Shown: positions 20,957 through 33,349, counted from the stretch's first letter. The stretch: 64,000 nt of DNA from Clarkia xantiana subsp. parviflora (GCA_036873135.1 JAPTYO010000007.1:14118763-14182762); one strand, 5' to 3'. The notes: a model not told the origin generated them from the letters alone. Made by a program: numbers and translations.

Positions 20957-22789
20957 ATGGGGACGTTGGGGAGGGCGGTATACTCGGTCGGATTCTGGAT
21001 TCGAGAAACAGGTCAAGCTATTGATCGTCTCGGATGCCGCCTTCAAGGGAACTACTACTTCCAGGAGCAATGTGAGCTACTGTTCTTAGCTGTAGATCGC
21101 ATCAATATATTCTTCATTTTCGAATTCGCCTTCCATGAGTGATTCCTTTGATTAGCTTACCAGACTGAACATCTAGCTAGTTTAATTGCTACGATTCAGG
21201 ATGCGATTCGTGCAAATTTTGGTCATTGACCAGGCTTTACGATCTTCTATTTCCTAATTACAAGCTTTTGAGACGCGTAGGTTGATTTGTCAACAATGTG
21301 TATGGTTATCTGATTGATAATTTGTTCTTCAGGTTTTTGTTATCAATAGGAGTAAGACTTTACAACTGTTAGGAAAAAAGAAAGAGAATTTGCAAAGTTC
21401 CCTTTCTGTAAGTGAGTTTCAGGATGGTACTTAATTGGAACTATGGAATGTTGAGAATGATGTGCTCTTCCGTATTCCATATGGAGGGACTAGAGATGGG
21501 CATTGATGAGGTGTTTGGAGAATCATACAGATAATCTATCTGTGAGCCAAAGAAAATACATGTGATGTGTTGGCATCTTATTGCTATTTCCAGTGTTAAC
21601 CATCAGTTTGAAAGATCACTGAAATTGCTAGTTGTAATCTCAGAAGAACACATACTCTTTTTCAGTTGATTTAGCTTTTTTCTGTTTGCACCTTGCAAAT
21701 CTTACGTTTCATTTGCTTTGAGAATAATCATAGCATAGCATTTATCCTTCATCAGGTATTGACCAATTTCCCATTTTTTCAAGTGTCTAGGCATCGAACT
21801 CTTATGAATGTATTTGACAAAGCTCCTGTGGTACATAAGGATGCTTTTGTTGCCCCAAGTGCTTCCATCATTGGTGATGTTCAAATTGGACGGGGCGCAT
21901 CCATTTGGTATGGATGTGTGTTGAGAGGTAAGAAGGTTTTCTTAGTGCATGAACACAGGTTCACTGAGCAAACACGAATATGAACATCCATTATTTTGGT
22001 TTCTTTTAATTTAATTTCGATGGTTCCCCCACTTTATGAGTAATGATGCAACTCCATGAATATCCCTTTTGTTCTGCATTCTTATTCATTTGCAGGTGAT
22101 GCTAACAGCATCAGTATTGGAAGTGGAACAAACATACAAGACAATTCACTTGTCCATGTTGCTAAATCTAATCTGAGCGGAAAGGTGCTACCAACCATAT
22201 TAGGAGACAATGTAACAGTTGGTAAGTCTTAATTCAATCAGTAACCGCAACAAACTTAAGTCAGAGCTCATTTAATTTTGAGATGTGCACTCTGTTTGCC
22301 AGGACATAGTGCTGTTCTACATGGATGTACGGTAGAAGATGAAGCTTTTATTGGTATGGCAGCAACTCTTCTCGACGGTGTCGTGGTTGAGAAGCATGGC
22401 ATGGTTGCTGCCGGAGCTCTTGTGAGACAAAATACAAGGATTCCTTCTGGGGAGGTAATATGTTTTTTTCATAATACTATTTGGTTAATCTCTTTTACAT
22501 AAAGTTTTGATTTTGAAGTCTGCAAGAATGTATATTTGCACAGGTATGGGGAGGAAACCCTGCAAAGTTTCTGAGGAAACTCACGGAGGAAGAGATAGCG
22601 TTCATATCTGAATCAGCCACTAATTACACCAACCTTGCCCAAGCTCATGCAGCTGAGAACGCGGAGCCTCTTGATGCAACTGAGTTTGAGAAGGTTCTCA
22701 GGAAGAAGTTTGCTCGTGAAACACCTGAGTTTATCCTCCCGGGCAATGTCTCACCTGATAAAGCACCAGTAGAGGCTCCTAAGAGTTAA
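20957..22789 (+). CDS. gamma-carbonic-anhydrase-like mitochondrial complex I subunit
   Basis: Five exons: 20957-21071, 21784-21927, 22096-22221, 22303-22454, 22544-22789, giving 260 residues. The N-terminus MGTLGRAVYSVGFWIRETGQ and LDRLGCRLQG-like stretch is typical of plant gamma-CA1/2/3. A left-handed beta-helix follows (SRHRTLMNVFDK, DAFVAPSASIIGDVQIGRGASIWYGCVLRG). Histidines of the trimeric active site are in SLVHVAKSN and GHSAVLHGCTVED. These proteins form the matrix-side carbonic-anhydrase domain of plant mitochondrial complex I. Compared with the gamma-CA1/2 consensus as I remember it, the C-terminus lacks roughly 15 residues after LRKK and before RETPEF, with no intron to account for it. 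The sequence nevertheless ends in a normal acidic/Pro tail. Which paralogue (CA1, CA2 or CA3) is uncertain. Confidence 0.93.
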
Positions 22790-23225
22790 TAATGCCTAGC
22801 TTCGGGTTCTTGAATTCGAATCTTGAGTTTTTATTTTGTTTTCTCAAGAATAAATTGTTGATGAAAAGATGTTTGTTGTGTGCAAATTTACGGTTAGGGG
22901 ATTCTTTTGCTTCCCAATAATCCCTGCCTTGTAGGGTATGTTGGTAGTAGTAGTACCTCAGTCTCTACTTATTTCTAGATATTACAACATTGGCACAAAA
23001 TTCATTTTGCCCTTTGCCATTCAATAGAGGGTTTGAAGTGTCAAAGTTGATTATTAATGTTATCATCAAATATCAAATATATAGTGTTTCGGTACTTTAT
23101 CAGTGTATCCCTTAACCAAAAGTCTCGGGCATAAGTATACTAAACATACTGTCCTCTTGATGAGACCCTTAGAACACTTTGCAGCGGTAGGGTGGCTTTT
23201 GAGTCCCTTTACTACGTAAAAGGAA
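22790..23225. other. 3' flank of gamma-CA
   Basis: 3' UTR with an AATAAA signal at about 22850, then spacer up to the MULE relic; no gene. Confidence 0.5.
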
Positions 23226-23641
23226 TGGAAAATAACTTATAAAGTGTCAGGTTTATCATGTGTCAATTTGGTGTCTCAGGATTAAATTATTACTTTCGTC
23301 TATTCAGGTTTCAACTTTGTTGCTATTTGGTGTCTCCGTCAAATTTTGAGGTTAAATTTAATAGAAATTGGTCATGTACTAATCACATGACCGAATAAAT
23401 TTGCAAATTACTAAATTACACCAAAATGCTCGGAATCGCCAGAATCGGATCAACCTGGAATCGGAGGTGGGTGGTCGAAATCAGAGATAGTGGCTCTGGA
23501 AAAATAAAAAAGTATGAGGAGCAAAATTGTTTTTTCATCTCATTCTGTCAAAGTTAATTCTAAAAATTGGACGGAAAATCAAATCGCAACAAAATTGAAA
23601 TCCAAACTGACTTGTCAATCCTTCCTGATACTTCTTTTCCT
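23226..23641. mobile_element. MULE-like relic with perfect 9-bp TSD
   Basis: Flanked by TAAAAGGAA at 23217-23225 and 23642-23650. Ends TGGAAAATAACTTATAAAG and, reversed, AGGAAAAGAAGTATCAGG are diverged but related. Family landmarks remain: TTTGGTGTCTC, AATTTAATAGAA, GGACGGAAAATC and the palindrome at 23370-23392. Confidence 0.8.
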
Positions 23642-23941
23642 TAAAAGGAATCACAAATGCATTGGAATCCTATATCCGCAAGCTTGGGTTTTTTTTGGCC
23701 AGTGCATCTTGGGTTGATTCTCAATTAGATGCAAATTCGCTACATTTACCAATTGTCTGTCTACTTTGGGCAACATATGCATTACATTTAACATCCAACA
23801 AAAACATGAACTAGGAATGAAGCTGTCTTTCAAAACAAAACAAACAACTCACGGTTGCCCGATTAGCCATCCACATCCAATTCTCATTTCCATAAATATA
23901 CGACTTGAAGAAAAGACACGAAATCATCATAACCCTTCAAA

Positions 23942-26246
23942 CTAAATGTCCATAGGAGCCGCACCCTCGTCTGCAGCGGCAGCAGCCTCTCCAGCAGGAG
24001 CAGCGGCCTCTTCAGCAGCAGAACCGGCCTCTGGGGCGGGTGTCTCTTCTTCTGCAACAATCTCGAAAGCATCAATCAGCTTCTGCACTGTTTCCTGGTC
24101 CAGTACGGTGAAGGGTTCACCGACTCCAATCACAGCAATGGTGCAGATTGAACTCTTGAGCTTTTCTCCTTGCAGAGTCTCCCTAATGGAAATGAGTGCG
24201 TCTTTGATCAATTCTTCCCTTGACGAGTCCTTGAAACTTTCGAATCTGCGCTCCAGGTAGGTTTTAGCAGCTTGGGAGCGGGACCCGATTGCAAAAGCTT
24301 GGTATTCAAAGTAGTTCCCACTGGGGCAGTTGTAGTAGAGGTGAGCCCCGGACTCATCAAGCCCAGCAACAAGGAGACCGACACCATATGGTCGTTTCCA
24401 AGAACGTTGAGTGCACACCTGCGGATAAACATTCACTGGTAAAGAGCAAAGTACAAATTCCTTATCGATCAATCATTGATAATACAATACATGCTTCATA
24501 AGAGTCAGTTACAACTTGCTGATGCCAATCCATTACAGGACTAGGCTATTCTATTGCTCATAATACCTAATCCATTATCGAAAATAGTTAGTTAAAACTC
24601 CAACTAGTGCTTACTGCCTTCATAAATATTATGACCCCTGATTTCTAAACCGATGAGATAGGTAGAACATACAAATTTCTAGGCACTAAGCAGAGTCCAA
24701 TTACTTGGTTCAAAAGATAGGAGTAAAAAGGACATTTAACCAAACGATCAGATTAAGAAGTAAAACTACAATGGCCTACCAGAACAGAGCATTTGGCTTT
24801 GCAAAATTAGAAATGCAACACCAAAGTCGGTATGGTTGCCTAAAATTGCTCAAGTCAGGTTCAGAATATCTTAATGAAAACCCACCTCCAACCTCACTAA
24901 AGAGGTTAAAGTTTAAACTGCATTAGATATAACCAGAGGACAAGCTATATGATGAGTATTACATAGGTCAAAATTCAGTGCCTGTAATTTCTTGAAATTG
25001 CTCAAAGCAGTAACTATACAGAAGACCACCAATAATGCATGCTTCTAAAGTCTGCATTGATATCAATCACTTACATCTGTTTCTCATATATAATCCAACC
25101 AACTACAGCGCAGTAGTATAATTCCTGACCAAGTGCGCTATTTATAAATAAAAGGGAGCAGCTAGGCACACGAACAGTCACTATATAAGATAAGACCTAC
25201 TAGGCATATTAAATTCAAATACTTCAAACACTAATTGTACAAGTTGCACGAACTTCCCATTTTACGATAGTCCTGGTCCTAATTCTCAAACTAAGTTGCC
25301 AGCGCAGGCTCGAGAAATACGTCTGACAGTGCAGATCAATCTAGGAACATTAAGTATTTATTGTGAGTATGCAGTTCAGTGTCATTGATTTTTCCCTTTC
25401 ATACTCACTACGTCCAACACAAATTTCAGTTTCCATTTGCACTGATTATGTGATAAGTAACATCTTTTTCAGTACTGCGTCGTGTAATACCTCTTACAAA
25501 GTTACAGAACTAAGAACTCAGCTCATTGATTGTACATTTGGACACGCCAGTTGCTATAATAATATATAAAAAAAAAAAAAAAAACATACTTCACAATCCA
25601 TCCATCTCATTCTCAAATTTAAGTCTTTCCTAACTGAAAAGGCTTCTATCTATCTGAATTATTTTCTTTTTTTGGCACAATCATCCACCTGAATAATCAC
25701 TCTTAAACTAACCGACAATATCAGCAAGTTCAGTTTTAATCTCTCCTAGAGCCCCGAACAAATTATATTGCTGCGAAATGGACACACATTAAGCCCCAAA
25801 GAAACCACTTCAAAATTAAAACCCTAGCAGCTCAATTTTGCTCAGGGAGATCAAATTGAACATTCACAAAGTGCTAAAAATTCAGAGCCACATACCTGGG
25901 CTTTATCAGCTAACTGAACAACGAGACGACCAACAGGAAGCGGCGACTCATAAGTGAAGCTGTAATTAATGCACTCAGATCGCATGTACCGGGAGAGGAC
26001 GCGACCATCGGCGGTGAGCCCCGCAATGGCGACACCAATATGGTCATCGACCTTGAAGATCTTCTTTTGGTGGGAGGAGAGCTCGGAGTTGGCCTTGTTG
26101 ACGCAGGCGAGAACGACGTGGGTCTTGGATCGGAGGCCGATCGCGGCGGAACCCTGCTTCACGGCCTCCATGGCGTATTCCACCTGGAAGAGTCGACCGG
26201 CGGGGCTCCATGTGGTGACGTCGGTATCGTACTGATTCCTAAACAT
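23942..26246 (-). CDS. PAF1: 20S proteasome subunit alpha type-1 (alpha6/PAF)
   Basis: Two exons on the minus strand, 26246-25896 and 24418-23942, giving 275 residues with a 1.48-kb intron. The N-terminus [32 protein letters not shown] is the alpha-subunit signature and is diagnostic of alpha1/PAF. Further blocks: [20 protein letters not shown], the gate-proximal helices, [41 protein letters not shown] and [10 protein letters not shown]. The C-terminal tail is Ala/Glu-rich and acidic, as in other plant PAF proteins, and ends in PMDI. The subunit is a structural, non-catalytic member of the outer ring of the 20S core in cytosol and nucleus. The start codon is the first ATG and gives the standard N-terminus. 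The 3' UTR extends toward about 23,700. Confidence 0.96.
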
Positions 26247-26424
26247 GGTGGAGACGATGGAGATTCAGAGGAGAGGATGAAGAAGTGCGTCAATGGAGCA
26301 AGGAACAAGGTTTTTGTTCTTGTTCTGCAGCTCTCTATCACTCTTCTCTATGTTGTGTTTTCTTTTCTATCAAGGCAGACGAATTGGATCCGTTAATGGT
26401 CCATCATAGGCCCTAACGTCATGA

Positions 26425-26471
26425 AGCCCAATAGTCTATTTAAATTCGCTACTATTCCCTAGAGAGGCCCA
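26425..26471 (-). promoter_or_regulatory. two site II-like TGGGCY motifs upstream of the proteasome gene
   Basis: On the gene's strand, TGGGCT (26425-26430) and TGGGCC (26466-26471) lie 180-225 bp upstream of the ATG. TGGGCY site II elements are TCP-binding motifs common in plant housekeeping promoters; two occurrences in 50 bp are suggestive only. Confidence 0.4.
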
Positions 26472-26622
26472 AACTCACCTATTTTTTTTTCGGATGATTT
26501 GATTTTAATGGCGGAGGCTACTTCTGAAAATTGTTTATGTATCTAGTCAGTCTTTAGAAATTTTTGTGACATGTTAGGTCAAAAAGATAAATCTCAAAAA
26601 GTCTATCGTTGAATTCTCAAAG

Positions 26623-26806
26623 TGTTATGAATATATTATATGGATGTTCAATATTATGTGTATATATCATCTTCCTAATTTAGACTTTCCTTGTATTGAT
26701 TTTACTTCCTCTCCAAGTCTATGTAATCCCTATATAAGGGCCCCTATGTGTGACAATAAGATCATCCTCAAGTTCCCTCTTCTATTACCTCTCTACTTCT
26801 GTAACA
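26623..26806 (+). repeat. probable LTR of the Copia relic
   Basis: TGTTATGAATA... to ...CTGTAACA, about 184 bp, with a CTATATAAGG TATA element and immediately followed by a primer-binding-like CGTTATCAGCACGA. The start was chosen at the first TG; no partner copy is available to confirm it. Confidence 0.5.
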
Positions 26807-27437
26807 CGTTATCAGCACGAAATTGCTCGATCTTAAATCGTCGGACATTCGAAGCACACGATCTAGTTCATGAGTGATCACTACCCTCATCTATACTATC
26901 GGAGAATCTTTTATATTAATTCAATATTTTAGGTTCATATACCTTCATATTAATTTAATGTTTTATGGACTAATTTATCTTTGTTTTATGAGTTTAATTT
27001 TCAGAAGTGAGAGAAGACGATGGCGAAAACAAAAATCCCCTAACGATCACTTCGAGTTCGAGCTAGGTTGAACGAAAATAAATTCAAAGAAGATGGAAGG
27101 GGATCTTCGAGATTAAAGGCGAGAACAACGCCGAAAGAGAACAATATCGGAAAAAAATTGAAAAGGGAGATTTTTTTTTCTTACATTAATTAATTTATAT
27201 TAATTGCCTCAAATCTTAAGTTTTTATTATTACTATTTGATATTCTGTTCCTAATACTGTTGTTATTTGATAGATGCTAGATTTATTGGAATCAATCTAT
27301 GTCGGAACATGCGTGAAACGATTTTAGGGAACATGACAACATCACGGTAAATATCAGTTAGTTATTTTTATATGTAGAGATCAACTCTATGTGTTAAATA
27401 TTTGTTCGTATATGAAGTTATATTTGTATTGATATGA

Positions 27438-27735
27438 CTCCACCCCCTAAAGCGAGTATATGTATATGATTTATCACTAGAAAAACAAATAGCGTGGCTA
27501 AGCACATGAGTGCTCGATGCTGAAATATATCAAGATACACAGAGTGTTGCATCGCCCACTAGATATGCTCGCTCCCTGAAGTGAGTGTTGCAATATTTAT
27601 TATAATGAGGATATACTCCACTCCCCGAAGTGAGTGTTGTATTTTATATGATTATAACGTTATACTCCCTGAAGTGAGTATTGCATATTATGATTACAAT
27701 AAAAATATTTGTCACTCCCTGAAGTGAGTACGACA
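27438..27735 (+). repeat. five CTCCCTGAAGTGAGT repeats
   Basis: Imperfect copies at about 27438, 27571, 27611, 27663 and 27714 of ACTCCCTGAAGTGAGT, each itself a short inverted repeat (ACTC...GAGT), at irregular 40-130 bp spacing in the internal non-coding part of the Copia relic. Confidence 0.65.
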
Positions 27736-28084
27736 GTTTATGATTGATTTTGAAGGAATACGATTTTACTATTGTTATCATGTCATGGTTGACTTTGAAA
27801 ATGATAAAATAATTAGCATCATCATGATATAGATAAAGAACGATGATGCCTCTTACAAATAAAGAATGCACGAAAAGAATGCAAAGAGGAATGATGACGT
27901 TGAACATCGTGGTTACACTAACAAAATATAATTATATGATTCAGCGTGGAATTCGATCATATGAAGCGCGACGACACTACGCAAAAATTGGCATTAGTGA
28001 AAAAAAAAATCATTGCGTATATTATTGTTAATTCTTGGATCTTACGATTAAGAAAATTGCATTCTATACTAATATCGTATCCTG

Positions 28085-28760
28085 AAGATCCGATATTATG
28101 ATCCTAAAGATCAAGATTCTGAATATTCATATTTATTTTAAAATTCCGCATTTACAGTTATATTTTTTTTATTTCTTGCATTCCATTTACAGTTATCTTT
28201 TTATTTATTGCACTGCTTTATATTTATTACATACATATATCCTTATGCTCATTCCATTTCATTATAAAATGATCTCGGAGATCAAGAGTTATTCAGAAGC
28301 TCAACAAAAAATGATAATTTTAGGATCCGGAAGATCCCAGAATGTATGAAAAAATGGGATATGAGACATTGTATTTGTGGATTAAAGATCTTCTTGTATA
28401 AGAATGAATCATGTGTATCACGAATAAGGGATCATGAAGATCCTAAGAGATCATGAATCGTGAATAAATGATCATGAACTAGAAGATCTGGGATGAATAA
28501 ATGATCCAGGATCCTGAAGATCCTAAATATATGTGATTATGAATTAACGAGATTGAAGATCTCTGAAGATCTTAAATTATGAACAGAGATTCTGAAGATC
28601 CTGAATTATTTTTATGAATGATATGGGATCATGAAAATGAGATATGAATATCCTAAGAGATTTTGCGATATAAACAATAGATCATTAAAGATTTTGAGTT
28701 TCAAATAAGGATCCTAATATATTGAGCTATAAATGATCCCGAAGATCATAAAATTGAGCA
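28085..28760 (+). repeat. degenerate GATC-CTGAAGATCC repeat tract
   Basis: Dozens of variants of ATCCTGAAGATC / GATCATGAA over about 675 bp, as if a short tandem repeat had expanded and then decayed within the relic leader. Confidence 0.6.
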
Positions 28761-30540
28761 TTTATACGAAATTATTTATTTATTTATTTACATTTTTTAT
28801 TATTCTTATTAATATCTTACATATACAGTATATATTATTATAAAGAATTGATTACTCCGCAATCATCATTATGATGACGATGAATAAAATAACAATATGC
28901 GGATTATGTTACAAGAGATACATGACATATCTCCTACATAAATACGAAAGATATACATATCAGTTAAACCTGAAGTTTACTGATGCATTGAGGTAAACCA
29001 GAAGTTTTACCCATATAATACAATATTTGGCGTGACCGGTTACAGACCATTCCGGATCATTTAAGATGCGCAATACATTATTTGGAAGATTCTCCATAAA
29101 TCATTATGATAATTGCTCTCAAATGGAAATTCATTATGTGATCATCATCAACTAAGTTCGGGATAAAATTCCATTATTTGTGGAAATTATAAAGGTGAAT
29201 ATGGGCCCGTTCACTTGCCATGTGGACCGATATATTATTTTGAAATATGCATCTACAATATGGTCGCATGTGCATTAATTATCATGAATTTGCAATAGCA
29301 AAATTTTCAGATTATGTAATAAAGAATGATGGTGATATTGAAAGTTGATATTTACTACAAGATTCAGACAACTACATGTCTAGATTTACAATTTAGCATG
29401 AAAGTTACAAAGATCCTCCAATTACATAGCTAAACTGCTACCAATTAGAGCAAATTGAGTACAAATGCATGCTATTAAGAAAGCAGCAATAAAATTGCGC
29501 ATCAAGCCAATGTTAAATCACAGTTCTCCCCATTACAACAAAAAAAAAAATTGTTATTATCTCATTTAGATCCTCGCACAATGAGAATATGAACCTGAAG
29601 TTTAAAGAGAAAAGCATTTTCAAATACTGCCAATAAGTGACTTTATGAGACCCAGAAAGTCAATAAATCAAGTACCAGCTGCAAATGCTCCAATTTGAAA
29701 TGTCATGGCATGACAAATTATAAAGAAAAATAATTCACGCCTGAAGTGTGTGATATTGGTTCCAAATATTTTTAACAATAATGGAGCACGGAAAGAAAAT
29801 AGATAAATATGATCTTATTACGGAGGCGATTTCCCAAAAAAGGAAAAGAGACATAACTAAATATGAAACCCTAGAATTGGTTCAGGTACCTGAAAATAAT
29901 TGTAATAAAGAGATCTCGATGAGTTATGTTATTAATGGGAATTTATGGAACCAGGTATATCAAGTTGTCGACAACTGTTTTGAATATTATTCATGAGTGA
30001 ATTCATAATACAAGATGAGGATCTTGAGCTCAATATGTCAAAGAATAATTATGATTGGCCAAAGCTTGAAAAGACGTAAATAAGAGCATGAAAAATGCAT
30101 AATGTGATAGCCAGTGGATATAAATAATTTCTGCGTATATAGATTGCCTCGTAAGATAGGCACAACCCGTGGTACAAAGACTTTTTCGTAGAAAGATGAC
30201 AATTATTATATGAATCATTTGGTGGAGCAATAACCTTCAAATACATTATTATGTTGGCAGTACATACAAGGTTTTAATATGCGTCTCATGATATGAATAA
30301 TTTTATAGCCTATTTGGGTGGCTAATTTGATAGTGAAATCCACATAAAAATCCCAAGAATGTTGGATGATAAAAATATTGTACCATTTACGGGTTCTATA
30401 TCAACATTTGAGCTAAGTTGTAGCGAATGCTAATATAAGTATACGGATAAAGCAATTTGATATTTGATAAGCTGAGTTGATCACGCTATAGCTGAAAAGA
30501 GGTATCGCGTGAGAAATTTTGTAAATCGCTTTTGAATCCT

Positions 30541-30945
30541 ATTCTACCTGATCCCAAAAGAAATAGAAAAACAGCTATTGGACTACAGGAAATCACTAAA
30601 AAAGTTCCTCGATGGTCATACAAATTTATCGACGAGTTGGAACAAGCGGAGGGGACAGCCGAGGGAGAAAGGATGTTCTCGGATCATGATCTTCGGTTAC
30701 TACCATTCAAGCGTTTAGCGGTGTTTAATGAGAAGAGTGGGAAAACGGGGTCGTTGGAAGATGAGTATGGTAATCTTGTGCGGAGAAAAATGCTGTATTC
30801 GGTACGTTTTTTAGGCGAGATATCCGATTATCATCGAGACCTAATCAAGGGATCCCCGCGTCATGACAGACGTAAATCATATGTTTGTAGCCTATATCAA
30901 GTCAATCCACGTTCCCCTATTTTCACTTTCCGCCGCAATATCTAG
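30541..30945 (+). pseudogene. plastid ycf1-like (Tic214) fragment in nuclear DNA
   Basis: An open frame of about 135 codons resembles part of the plastid ycf1 product: ITKKVPRWSYKFIDELEQ corresponds to its VPRWSYKLI block, and YHRDLIKGSPRHDRRKSY to its FRRDIIKGSMRAQRRKT block, in the same order and spacing, followed by a NPRSPIF stretch. It is well diverged and lacks the rest of the very large gene. An old plastid-to-nucleus transfer is the simplest reading; the frame being still open may be chance. Recognition is from memory of the family and should be tested. Confidence 0.5.
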
Positions 30946-31066
30946 TTATTAAAAATCATCGAAGAGTTAGGTGAGCAAACCGCTCAACTGTTCACGCCAG
31001 TGATAATTCAGTTGACAATGGAATAAAACTTATTAAAGAATAGGGCGAGCAAATCATTAAAAATGA

Positions 31067-31148
31067 CGTCGATAACAGGATTCGAACCTGCGCAGGCATA
31101 GCCCAACAGATTTCGAGTCTGTCTCCTTAACCACTCGGACATATCGAC
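31067..31148 (-). tRNA. tRNA-Ser(CGA)
   Basis: On the minus strand the 82-nt sequence folds as a class II tRNA. The acceptor stem is GTCGATA with TATCGAC. The D-arm contains CCGAGTGGTTAAGG (box A). The anticodon arm is CAGA-CTCGAAA-TCTG, with anticodon CGA. A long variable arm GGGCTATGCCTGC follows, and the T-arm is around GGTTCGAATCC (box B). A run of T immediately downstream on that strand is a Pol III terminator. No intron. It looks functional and cytosolic in type; one G-T wobble closes the T stem. Confidence 0.93.
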
Positions 31149-31324
31149 AATATCCCCTACAAAAGATCAATTTCCCTATAGAATCCAATTACTTGTATTG
31201 TAAACACAAGTATTTAATAAAACTAAAAAATTTGAGACGGATTAAGAGAGTATGAGAGAATCTAAATATTACAACACCACTTCAATCTACTTGATTCCAT
31301 CACAAACTAATTACATAAAATAAA

Positions 31325-32105
31325 TGGTTAAGAACACAGGAAGGGCCTGAATTTTGCCCCATGTTGACGGGAGAGGTATGAATGTTCAAACGTTAATATT
31401 AAGGGTCTGAATTTTCAACTTTGTTGATATAAGAGGTCTCCGTCAATTTCTGCCGTTAAAACTAACGGAATTTGGTCACATGCTTGGCATGTGACCGAAA
31501 ATAAACTTAAATCCCGAAAATGCCCTCCGACCAAAGTGTGCCCCTTACATGCTTGATCTGAAAAGACGAAATTGCCCTTAAAGCCACCACGGCTCCGGCA
31601 ACCGCCACCCGGCTCCGGCGACCACCACCCCAGCTCCGGCGACCGCCACCACGACTCCGATTAGGCCCAAATCGGAGATACCGGCCCCGATTGGCCCGAT
31701 CGGAGCTTTTCTGGCTCCGATCAGGTCCGGTAGCTCCGATTTGGGCCCAATCGGAGCCGTGGTGGCGGTCGCCGGAGTTGGGTGGTGGTCGCCGGAGCTG
31801 GGGTGGTGGTCGCCGGAGTCGGGGTGGCGGTGGCCGGAGCCGTGGTGGCTTTAAGGGCATAATTAGTGGGCAGTGGTATTTTAGACATTTCATATTTCAT
31901 TAATTAAACAGCTAAATTGTTACAATAATTGCAAAGAGGTAATTCTGACATTTCACACGGTTATGTTAAATTTAACAGAAAATTTGGACGGAAAACCGAA
32001 AAACAACAAACTTGATAATTCAGACCCTTAATATCAACATTTGAACATTCAGACCTTTCCCGTCAACATGGGCCATTATTCAGGCCCTTCTTGTGTTCTT
32101 GACTC
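31325..32105. mobile_element. MULE-like foldback element with perfect 9-bp TSD
   Basis: Flanked by TAAAATAAA at 31316-31324 and 32106-32114. Ends TGGTTAAGAACACAGG and, reversed, GAGTCAAGAACACAAG. GGGCCTGAATTTT and AGGTCTCCGTCA blocks lie in the arms. A GC-rich centre (31587-31850) of CTCCGGCGACCACC / GGTGGTCGCCGGAG repeats is palindromic. Contains the internal palindrome at 31474-31496. It lies 176 bp from the tRNA-Ser gene. Confidence 0.9.
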
Positions 32106-32866
32106 TAAAATAAACAAGGATCCAAAATCTTCAAAACTAAGTAATCGTCTTTACAACTACTTTCACCATTACTCCGTAACTCGGAAACTACTCCTAAACT
32201 CCCCCAATCTCTAGCTTAACAACGGTTTATTTAACCACACATAAACCATACAACAAACTAGAGTTTATCTCACTATACTCAACATCAACCAACTAATAAC
32301 TTCAACCATGTAAAAATGGTGTGGTGGTTAATGCTTCATCCATTAACCAGAGGTTAGAGGTTCAATCTCCACTAGTGACCATGGAATGAAAAATTGTTTC
32401 TTGTTCGATTCCTAACATGTAGAAATCAAAACATCTTCACCTATTAGCCTTTCACTCAAAACTCAAGTCAGCTCCGTATTTTCCACATATTGGGTATGAT
32501 CCTCCAACTATGGGTGGACATTTGAGACAAATGGTATAATCAATGACGTGAACATTTCGTACGAGAATTTTTTATATTATCAATGTAAAATTCGGATATA
32601 AATCATTTAATATATATATTTTTAAATGGTGTGAACGTTTTAACCGATTATATATAGTAGTTAGCTAAAATATAATAGTTTTCAATTTCTTTTTGGAAAA
32701 TATATAAATTTATTTATAATAATATATATATTTTTATATATGTGTTAATTGGTTAGAAACCAAGTCCGATAAAAAAAAAAAAAAATGAAACCCGTGAATT
32801 TATAAGCGGATTTTATTCTAAAAAAAAAACTGTCTGAGCCCGCCCTCGACCACCAGGACCCGCTAG
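32106..32866. other. intergenic, possible SINE relic
   Basis: AT-rich. At about 32315-32400 TGGTGGTTAATGC and GAGGTTCAATCTCC resemble tRNA box A and box B at roughly SINE spacing, but the copy is degraded and lone. Confidence 0.35.
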
Positions 32867-33349
32867 TAGGGATGTCAATGGGGCGGGGCGGGGCGGGTAT
32901 CGCCAGACCCGGACCCGCCCCACGGGTCAATATGGTCGACACGGACTCGCCCATGCACTTTCGGGTCGGGTCGACCCGCAGGTCGACCGTGTGAGATATA
33001 ATTTATCATTTTAAATCTTAAATTCTAAATTCTATGTTACCGTATCCAAATTCAACTCCAAATTTAAATCATAAATTATTAAATTAACTCATAATTCAAA
33101 TATAAATCACCCCATTCATTAGAATAATTGTTATTTTGACTATGTGTTATATTACCCGTATAGTTTTATATAATATACATATATTAAATATATATGTAAA
33201 ATGAAAGCTCGGGTCGGGTCGGGTCGGCGGGTCGTCGTGAACCCAAACCCGCCCTGCGTGTCGCGGGTCGGTGGGTCATCGGGTCAAAATCGGGTCGGGT
33301 ACCCGCGGGTCGGCGGCCGGCGGGTACCCGTGACCCGTTGCCATCCCTA
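32867..33349. mobile_element. non-autonomous Ac-like hAT element C (CGGGTCGGGT repeats)
   Basis: Left end TAGGGATGTCAATGG, right end reversed TAGGGATGGCAACGG. The flanks CCCGCTAG (32859-32866) and CCCGCCAG (33350-33357) form an 8-bp duplication with one mismatch. Subterminal zones at 32880-32990 and 33200-33335 are runs of inverted GGGTC/GACCC and GGCGGG words around an AT-rich centre. 483 bp, no coding capacity. The right end is about 100 bp from the eS7 promoter motifs. Confidence 0.87.

Larger units (their letters stand above)
26623..30530 (+). mobile_element. old Copia retrotransposon relic
   Basis: A probable LTR at 26623-26806 (TG...CA, with CTATATAAGGG promoter at about 26733) ends CTGTAACA. 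It is followed by CGTTATCAGCACGA, a junction sequence seen in a group of plant Copia elements. About 2 kb of non-coding internal sequence follows. Then come heavily stopped fragments resembling Copia integrase (about 29200-29520) and reverse transcriptase (about 29830-30530; for example DEDLE, a NNYDWPK-like word, and a degraded TFRYLISLAVH-like block). No second LTR or target duplication was found, so the right limit is approximate. Confidence 0.6.

Noticed and set aside
27430..28760. A CRISPR-like array of spaced repeats
   Set aside because: Spacing and repeat sequence are irregular, the host is a plant nucleus, and the repeats lie in a retrotransposon leader.
32315..32400. A functional tRNA or intact SINE
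   Set aside because: Box A/box B-like words are present, but no tRNA fold, poly-A tail or target duplication is visible.
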